DNA from: an uncultured Clostridia bacterium
Lineage (GTDB): Bacteria; Bacillota; Clostridia; Oscillospirales; Ruminococcaceae
DNA length: 18,076 nucleotides
Direction: 5' to 3'
NCBI GenBank assembly: GCA_947165805.1
Contig: CAMVBT010000012.1
Span: 1 to 18,076, forward strand
In this document: in pieces, positions 14,559 to 18,076 of the stretch
Layout: each line of letters begins with the position of its first letter
Numbering within the stretch: the stretch's first letter is position 1
Position numbers and translations under genes: made by a program
The notes under the pieces: generated by a model
The model's database searches: none
What the model saw: the letters and a program-made list of their open reading frames with translations, nothing else
Told to the model about the DNA's origin: nothing

Positions 14559-15116
14559 CTACTTTATCTTGCTCTGCAGCATATCGAGCAGCTCGCCGAA
14601 CCGCTGGAAATGCACGACCTCGCGCTCACGGAGGTAACGTATGATGTTGGTAACATCGGGATCGTCGCACATACGGAGAATGTTGTCGTAGGTAGCGCGG
14701 GCTTTCTGCTCCGCCGCCATATCCTCCATAATATCGGCGATAGGGTCTGCCTTGCTCTGGAGATAAGCCGCGGAGAACGGCACTCCGGCTGCGCTGGCGG
14801 GATAGACGCCGTTCGCGTGGTCGATGTAGTAATCGCCGACGCCGTAGCGGTCGAAGCTCTTGGCTCCCTCGCCCTTGGTGAGCTGTGTCACAATGCTGCC
14901 GATCATCTCGAGATGCCCGAGCTCCTCGGTGCCGATATCGGTGAGCAGGGCTATACCGCTCTTCTCGGTCTGCGCGAAACGCTGCGACAGGTAGCGCAGC
15001 GAGGCTCCGAGCTCACCGTCGGGTCCCCCGTACTGCGACAGTATATAGCTGGCGAGACGGGGATTTTTATTGTTTATCTTTACGGGTATCTGCGTCATTT
15101 TTGTGAATATAAACAT
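14559..15116 (-). CDS. cotJC: CotJC, manganese-catalase-family spore coat protein
   Basis: A ferritin-like four-helix protein of 185 residues in the Mn-catalase family, found in the inner spore coat of Bacillus and Clostridium. Metal-ligand style motifs are visible: the Glu-rich helix with EELGHLEMIG (about 66-75), and E and H residues in MAAEQKARATYDN and REREVVHFQRF. The N-terminal PRLASYILSQYGGPDGELGASLRYL is the family signature. AAGGAGGGG lies about 9 bases upstream of the start. It is the last gene of the cotJABC operon, 15 bases after cotJB. Catalase activity is known for some members but not shown here. Confidence 0.93.
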   Translation of the reverse strand: MFIFTKMTQIPVKINNKNPRLASYILSQYGGPDGELGASLRYLSQRFAQTEKSGIALLTDIGTEELGHLEMIGSIVTQLTKGEGAKSFDRYGVGDYYIDHANGVYPASAAGVPFSAAYLQSKADPIADIMEDMAAEQKARATYDNILRMCDDPDVTNIIRYLREREVVHFQRFGELLDMLQSKIK

Positions 15117-15131
15117 GATATGTTCCCCTCC

Positions 15132-15398
15132 TTATGCCATTTTCTGGGAAGGCCACGTTCCGACGAGCCACTCCCAGTCGCTGTCGCAGTCCGCCGATGT
15201 GGCGAAAAGCGGGTAGAAACGCTTCTCAAACGCCTCGAAGCAGGCTTTCGCGTTACGGCTCGCCTCTCCGAACATACGAAGTGCCCGGGCATCGTCCGGG
15301 TGGGTGTCGAGGTAGAGCTTGAGGTCGGTAACGTAGAATGCCGCCTCACTTACCTTCTGCATGAGCTGCTGTGCGCTCATCTGTCTGTTATTTTCCAT
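15132..15398 (-). CDS. cotJB: CotJB spore coat protein
   Basis: An 88-residue protein with the CotJB features: a helical front half (SAQQLMQKVSEAAFYVTDL), LYLDTHPDD at about residue 28, and a C-terminal CDSDWEWLVGTWPSQ with several Trp and acidic residues. It is needed with CotJA and CotJC for coat assembly in Bacillus. An AAAGGGGG ribosome binding site lies about 8 bases before the ATG, inside the end of cotJA, which it overlaps by 11 bases. Order and spacing match the usual cotJABC operon. Confidence 0.92.
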   Translation of the reverse strand: MENNRQMSAQQLMQKVSEAAFYVTDLKLYLDTHPDDARALRMFGEASRNAKACFEAFEKRFYPLFATSADCDSDWEWLVGTWPSQKMA

Positions 15399-15579
15399 CG
15401 TATATCCCCCTTTCGTATTCGCCGATGCCTATATCGAGCTCGGGGAATATCGTGCCGCGGGTGATAGCTTTTTCGGGCGTATAGACCTTGCCGAGCTTCT
15501 GGAACGGCACATTCGCGTAGCCGACGGCGATCTTTGTCGGGTAGTCGGCAGTGCTGTGTTCGTATTCGTTGCAGTTCAT
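15388..15579 (-). CDS. cotJA: CotJA spore coat-associated protein
   Basis: A 63-residue protein with the CotJA pattern: VGYANVPFQKLGKVYTPEKA (about 19-38) followed by ITRGTIFPELD and a short tail. CotJA is a small coat-associated protein encoded first in cotJABC. AAAGGAAG lies about 8 bases before the start codon. A sporulation-type -10 box (CATACAAT) lies about 45 bases upstream. The short, unusual N-terminus (MNCNEYEHSTADYPT) carries no recognised motif. Confidence 0.9.
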   Translation of the reverse strand: MNCNEYEHSTADYPTKIAVGYANVPFQKLGKVYTPEKAITRGTIFPELDIGIGEYERGIYDGK

Positions 15580-15623
15580 CGCATTTCTTCCTTTCGTAGA
15601 ATTGATTGCCTTACGGCTTCTAT

Positions 15624-15631
15624 ATTGTATG
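15624..15631 (-). promoter_or_regulatory. Possible mother-cell sigma (E/K) -10 box for cotJABC
   Basis: On the minus strand CATACAAT matches the -10 of mother-cell sigma-E promoters and is also close to the sigma-K gCATAnnnTA form. About 16 bases upstream lies CACAC, containing the short AC element of sigma-K -35 regions. The match is short, and the cotJ operon is known to be sigma-E controlled in Bacillus, which fits the position. Confidence 0.45.
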
Positions 15632-15700
15632 CCGCGGGCAGCCGCTGTGTGATTTCCGGCATATATCGGGAAAATTCGTGTAAAAATCTTCCGAAACGTA

Positions 15701-15729
15701 TTGAAAAAAACGGGCTGCTGTGCTATAAT
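15701..15729 (+). promoter_or_regulatory. Sigma-A promoter for the GNAT-smpB operon
   Basis: TTGAAA (15701-15706), 17-base spacer, TATAAT (15724-15729), about 52 bases before the GNAT start. It is divergent from the cotJABC promoter. Confidence 0.85.
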
Positions 15730-15780
15730 TATTGTAAGTCAGCGATCAGGCCCGTTCGGGCAGCGCAAAGGAGTGATACT

Positions 15781-16221
15781 ATGGTAAGGATAAGAGAAGC
15801 AGAAGCCGGCGATCTCGACAGACTGCTCGAGCTGTACTCACTGCTGTTCGGACGAAGCATTCTTGAAAAGAACGAAGAGACCGTCAGGATATGGGATCAT
15901 ATCATGACAGACAAGATGTACCACGTCATAGTGGCGGAAGAGAACGGTGTCCTTGTTTCCACCTGCACCTGCGTTATTATCCCGAACCTTACATACGACC
16001 AGCGTTCATTCGCTGTCGTCGAGAACATAGTCACGAAGAGCGAGTACCGCGCTCAGGGCTTCGCGACCGCCTGTCTCGAGGAGGCGAAGAGGATCGCCGA
16101 AGCGAACAACTGCTTCCGCATCATGCTCGCCACACAGTCGAAGCTCCAGTCGACGCATAAATTCTACGAAAGGCTGGGTTACAGCAAGGACGATATGACG
16201 GCGTTCACCCAGTGGTTATAA
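15781..16221 (+). CDS. GNAT-family N-acetyltransferase
   Basis: A 146-residue single-domain acetyl-CoA-dependent acyltransferase. Strand VRIREAEAGDLDRLLELY opens the fold. VVENIVTKSEYRAQGFATACLEEA (about 80-103) includes the pyrophosphate-binding loop, here YRAQGFAT (motif A, R/Q-x-x-G-x-A/G form), and NNCFRIMLATQSK followed by THKFYERLGY (motif B) closes it. The substrate is unknown. AAAGGAG lies 7 bases before ATG 15781, and smpB starts 9 bases after the stop, so they are co-transcribed. It has the shape of a general small GNAT rather than PseH. Confidence 0.85.
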   Translation: MVRIREAEAGDLDRLLELYSLLFGRSILEKNEETVRIWDHIMTDKMYHVIVAEENGVLVSTCTCVIIPNLTYDQRSFAVVENIVTKSEYRAQGFATACLEEAKRIAEANNCFRIMLATQSKLQSTHKFYERLGYSKDDMTAFTQWL

Positions 16222-16230
16222 AGGAGAAAA

Positions 16231-16692
16231 ATGGCAGAAAACACTAAAACCATATCAGAAAACAGACAGGTAAGGCACGAATACTTCATCGTCGAGAGCC
16301 TCGAGGCGGGCATCGAGCTGACCGGCACCGAGGTCAAGTCGATACGTCAGGGCGGCGTCAACCTGCGCGACTCATGGATAGAGATAGAAAAAGGCGAGGC
16401 CTACGTCAAGCAGATGCACATATCCCCCTACGAAAAGGGAAACATATTCAACAAGGATCCGATGCGCGAGCGCAGGCTCCTGATGCACAAGCGCGAGATA
16501 ATGCGGCTCTACGGGCTCGTAAAGACCGACGGACTCACGCTGATACCGGTCTCGCTCTACTTCAAGGGCAGCCGCGTAAAGATGCAGGTTGGGCTCTGCA
16601 AGGGCAAGAAGCTCTACGACAAGCGCGCCTCGATGGCAGAGCGCGATGCCAAGCGCGCCATTGACCGCGCCATAAAGGAGCGCAATCAGTGA
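16231..16692 (+). CDS. smpB: SmpB, tmRNA-binding protein
   Basis: SmpB binds tmRNA and brings it to stalled ribosomes for trans-translation. The 153-residue protein shows the family path: NRQVRHEYFIVESLEAGIEL (11-30), TGTEVKSIRQG (31-41), AYVKQMHISPYEKGN (57-71) and the basic C-terminal tail KGKKLYDKRASMAERDAKR that inserts into the decoding path. AAAGGAG precedes ATG 16231. The GTG start of the next gene overlaps its stop. The tmRNA gene ssrA, often nearby, is not seen in this window. Confidence 0.96.
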   Translation: MAENTKTISENRQVRHEYFIVESLEAGIELTGTEVKSIRQGGVNLRDSWIEIEKGEAYVKQMHISPYEKGNIFNKDPMRERRLLMHKREIMRLYGLVKTDGLTLIPVSLYFKGSRVKMQVGLCKGKKLYDKRASMAERDAKRAIDRAIKERNQ

Positions 16693-17363
16693 AAAGGATC
16701 GTTTCGCTGATCGCGGCGCTGATGTTCGCAGTGACGGCGGCAGTCTCCGCCGGAGCCGCGGAAAGCTCATTCGAGCTTACGGAGAGCAATATGCAGGCAA
16801 CGGGGACCGATGCTCTCGAATACCTGTCGGCGCAGAAAATATTTCATTTTAAGAAGTACGGTACTGTCACCGCCGAGATACCGGCAGCCGGAGGCGTTTA
16901 TGTGTGCGTGATCGCGGGCGGCTACCGAAGCGACAGCAACGGCGTGACCGACAACGGAGTAAACCACGTCTGCGATATCTCGCTGGAATATCTTGACAGC
17001 GACGGAAATGAGGTCTCCGGGCCCATGACGGGGGCGATCACCATGTCGCCCGCCGACGGCAAGTTCCACAGCTGGCGTATCGGAACTGACTCGATGTACG
17101 CGGCGCTGCCGGAGAACGTAAGCACAGCGCGTCTCACCGTGACCGGGCTCAATGACACGGCTTACATAAAGTCGATGTACATAGCTGCCGGCGATACTCA
17201 CGCGAGAGATACATCCGACGCTTTGTGGCAGCATGACGATATCGGCAATATCAACGCGCAGACCCGTCCGATAGATTATATCATAATGGTCGGCGGAGTA
17301 TTTGCGGCGGCGCTTATCATGTTCGGCTTCAGGAAATGGCGCGAACGCATAAAGAAAGGATAA
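16689..17363 (+). CDS. Exported C-terminally anchored protein of unknown function
   Basis: The 224-residue product starts at GTG 16689, overlapping the smpB stop, with AAGGAG 7 bases upstream inside smpB. It has a signal peptide (about 1-24, cleavage likely after AGAA), a beta-rich external domain (about 25-190) with motifs such as GGVYVCVIAGG and DISLEYLDSDGNEV, then a single helix (about 195-213) and a basic cytoplasmic tail KWRERIKKG. This is the topology of a type I surface protein. No catalytic or binding motif is recognised. It lies between smpB and a CopZ-like gene, all overlapping or nearly so. Confidence 0.75.
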   Translation: MKRIVSLIAALMFAVTAAVSAGAAESSFELTESNMQATGTDALEYLSAQKIFHFKKYGTVTAEIPAAGGVYVCVIAGGYRSDSNGVTDNGVNHVCDISLEYLDSDGNEVSGPMTGAITMSPADGKFHSWRIGTDSMYAALPENVSTARLTVTGLNDTAYIKSMYIAAGDTHARDTSDALWQHDDIGNINAQTRPIDYIIMVGGVFAAALIMFGFRKWRERIKKG

Positions 17364-17368
17364 TGACT

Positions 17369-17572
17369 ATGGAAATAACTATGAAGATCGAAGGCATGAT
17401 GTGCCCGCACTGCGAGGCGGCGGTAAAGAACGCTCTCGAGGCGATAGACACCGTGGAATCCGCCGAGGTGAGCCACGAAAAAGGCACCGCGGTGGTAAAC
17501 CTGTCGGCGGAGACGCCGTTTGAAACACTAAAGAACGCGGTCGAGGAGCTCGATTACACTGTTGTCGGCTGA
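17369..17572 (+). CDS. Heavy-metal-associated (CopZ-like) protein
   Basis: A 67-residue single HMA domain with the metal-binding loop GMMCPHCEAAV (about 9-19, Cys 12 and Cys 15), beta-alpha-beta-beta-alpha-beta order and the closing ELDYTVVG. Such free-standing domains usually carry Cu(I) or other soft metal to a P-type ATPase. ATG 17369 is preferred over ATG 17363 because the AAAGGA (ending at 17360) is 8 bases from the former and 2 from the latter. It follows the exported-protein gene, whose TAA overlaps ATG 17363. No P-type ATPase is in the window. A terminator follows. Confidence 0.85.
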   Translation: MEITMKIEGMMCPHCEAAVKNALEAIDTVESAEVSHEKGTAVVNLSAETPFETLKNAVEELDYTVVG

Positions 17573-17590
17573 AAAAATAACCGAATAAAC

Positions 17591-17620
17591 AAAAAACTGC
17601 CCCCTCGGGAGCAGTTTTTT
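17591..17620. terminator. Bidirectional rho-independent terminator
   Basis: AAAAAACTGC (17591-17600) pairs with GCAGTTTTTT (17611-17620), extended by CCC/GGG around the loop CTC with one bulged A. T-rich on both strands, it ends the plus-strand smpB operon and probably the minus-strand regulator gene too. Confidence 0.9.
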
Positions 17621-17652
17621 TCGTAAAGGAGCGGCGCAGACAGCCGTTCGCA

Positions 17653-18076
17653 CTACTTGTCGTCGTCCTTCTTATATGCCGCGTTCTCTGCCCAGACTTC
17701 CTCAAGGCGGGTAAGGGTATCGGCAAGGCGGGAGCTGTTGCGCATACCGACAGCGGCGACAAGGGCGTTTATCAGGCTCAGCGGAGCCGCGAGGCTGTCG
17801 GCGTAGCTGATGATGTCGCTCTTCGCGAGCAGCAGCTGATCGGCATACTCGGCAAGCGGCGAAGCCTCGGAATCGGTTATCGCGATGATATCCGCGCCGC
17901 ACTTCTTCGCGAAGGCTGTGGCGGTGAGCGTATTGTTGAAGTATCTCGGGAACGAGATCGACACGAAAACATCGCCCTCCTTGACCCGGATGAGCTGCTG
18001 GAGTATGCCGCTGGAATTGATCGGCTGAACATACACCACATTCTCGCACGCAAGGCTCAGATAACGAACGAGGAAG
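17653..18076 (-). CDS. RpiR/MurR-type regulator, SIS domain (5' end beyond window)
   Basis: The frame is open to the window end, so only the last 140 or so residues are seen; the N-terminal HTH lies outside. The visible part is an SIS sugar-phosphate-binding domain: GDVFVSISFPRYFNNT, with ISF and the Ser/Thr-rich turn that binds the phosphate, FAKKCGADIIAITDSEASPLAEYAD (about 45-70 of the part shown) and the closing helix. RpiR/MurR proteins use this domain to sense amino-sugar or pentose phosphates. It ends with an acidic-basic tail YKKDDDK. Start and target genes are not visible. Confidence 0.82.
   Translation of the reverse strand, partial: FLVRYLSLACENVVYVQPINSSGILQQLIRVKEGDVFVSISFPRYFNNTLTATAFAKKCGADIIAITDSEASPLAEYADQLLLAKSDIISYADSLAAPLSLINALVAAVGMRNSSRLADTLTRLEEVWAENAAYKKDDDK

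Noticed and set aside
14544..15464. Long plus-strand frame of 306 codons opposite cotJC and cotJB
   Set aside because: It is the antisense of recognised coat genes with good ribosome binding sites. No start signal and no domain.
15781..16221. The GNAT acetyltransferase as the missing PseH
   Set aside because: It sits 6 kb away in an operon with smpB under its own promoter, and its sequence looks like a general small GNAT. No PseH-specific feature was seen.
1..18076. tRNA, rRNA, tmRNA genes or CRISPR arrays
   Set aside because: No cloverleaf-type sequence, rRNA-like stretch, ssrA-like sequence or regularly spaced repeat was seen by eye in the gaps between genes.

Overview
The window looks like chromosomal DNA from a spore-forming, low-to-mid GC Clostridia member, most likely a Ruminococcus-type Oscillospiraceae. 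The signs are spoIVB, a cotJABC spore-coat operon, ECF sigma/DUF4179 anti-sigma-like pairs, strong AGGAGG-type ribosome binding sites and sigma-A promoters with near-consensus -35/-10 boxes. The genus is an inference from gene style, not a database match.

Layout. (1) 1-1740: the ends of two small minus-strand membrane-protein genes, then spoIVB (plus) closed by a hairpin terminator. (2) 1741-2119: a non-coding leader with a very good extended -10 sigma-A promoter, a stable hairpin exactly at the predicted transcript start and a possible short leader ORF. (3) 2120-9463: a seven-gene, same-strand operon. Five genes are clear pseudaminic acid (Pse) enzymes (pseB, pseC, pseF, pseI, pseG), followed by an SDR-family epimerase/dehydratase and an ATP-grasp ligase. 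The pathway's N-acetyltransferase (PseH) is absent from the window, and no glycosyltransferase, flippase or flagellin gene is present. (4) 9555-10695: a broken gene or gene pair (multi-TM protein plus trypsin-like protease domain) with three apparent frameshifts. (5) 10739-11650: a DMT-type transporter whose promoter and ribosome binding site lie in a 12-bp inverted repeat. (6) 11651-12792: a scrapyard region. It holds several inverted repeats (one of 21 bp, perfect), a fossil 3' end of a DUF4179-type gene, a 5'-truncated minus-strand membrane gene, a small HTH gene and a truncated integrase-like gene. (7) 12861-14472: an ECF sigma factor and its DUF4179 partner. (8) 14511-15579: a bidirectional terminator and cotJABC on the minus strand. 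(9) 15701-17620: a sigma-A promoter, a GNAT acetyltransferase, smpB, an exported C-terminally anchored protein and a CopZ-like HMA protein, then a terminator. (10) 17653-18076: the C-terminal SIS domain of an RpiR/MurR-type regulator on the minus strand, cut by the window end.

How the genes work together. The Pse operon should turn UDP-GlcNAc into CMP-pseudaminic acid by 4,6-dehydration with C5 inversion (PseB), C4 transamination (PseC), N4 acylation (enzyme missing here), UDP removal (PseG), PEP condensation (PseI) and CMP activation (PseF). The ATP-grasp enzyme is the only candidate amide-forming enzyme in the operon, so it may install a non-acetyl acyl or aminoacyl group, with the SDR enzyme as a further tailoring step. 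That is the most interesting hypothesis here. The rest is ordinary sporulation and housekeeping sequence around a region of repeated gene loss and mobile-element decay.
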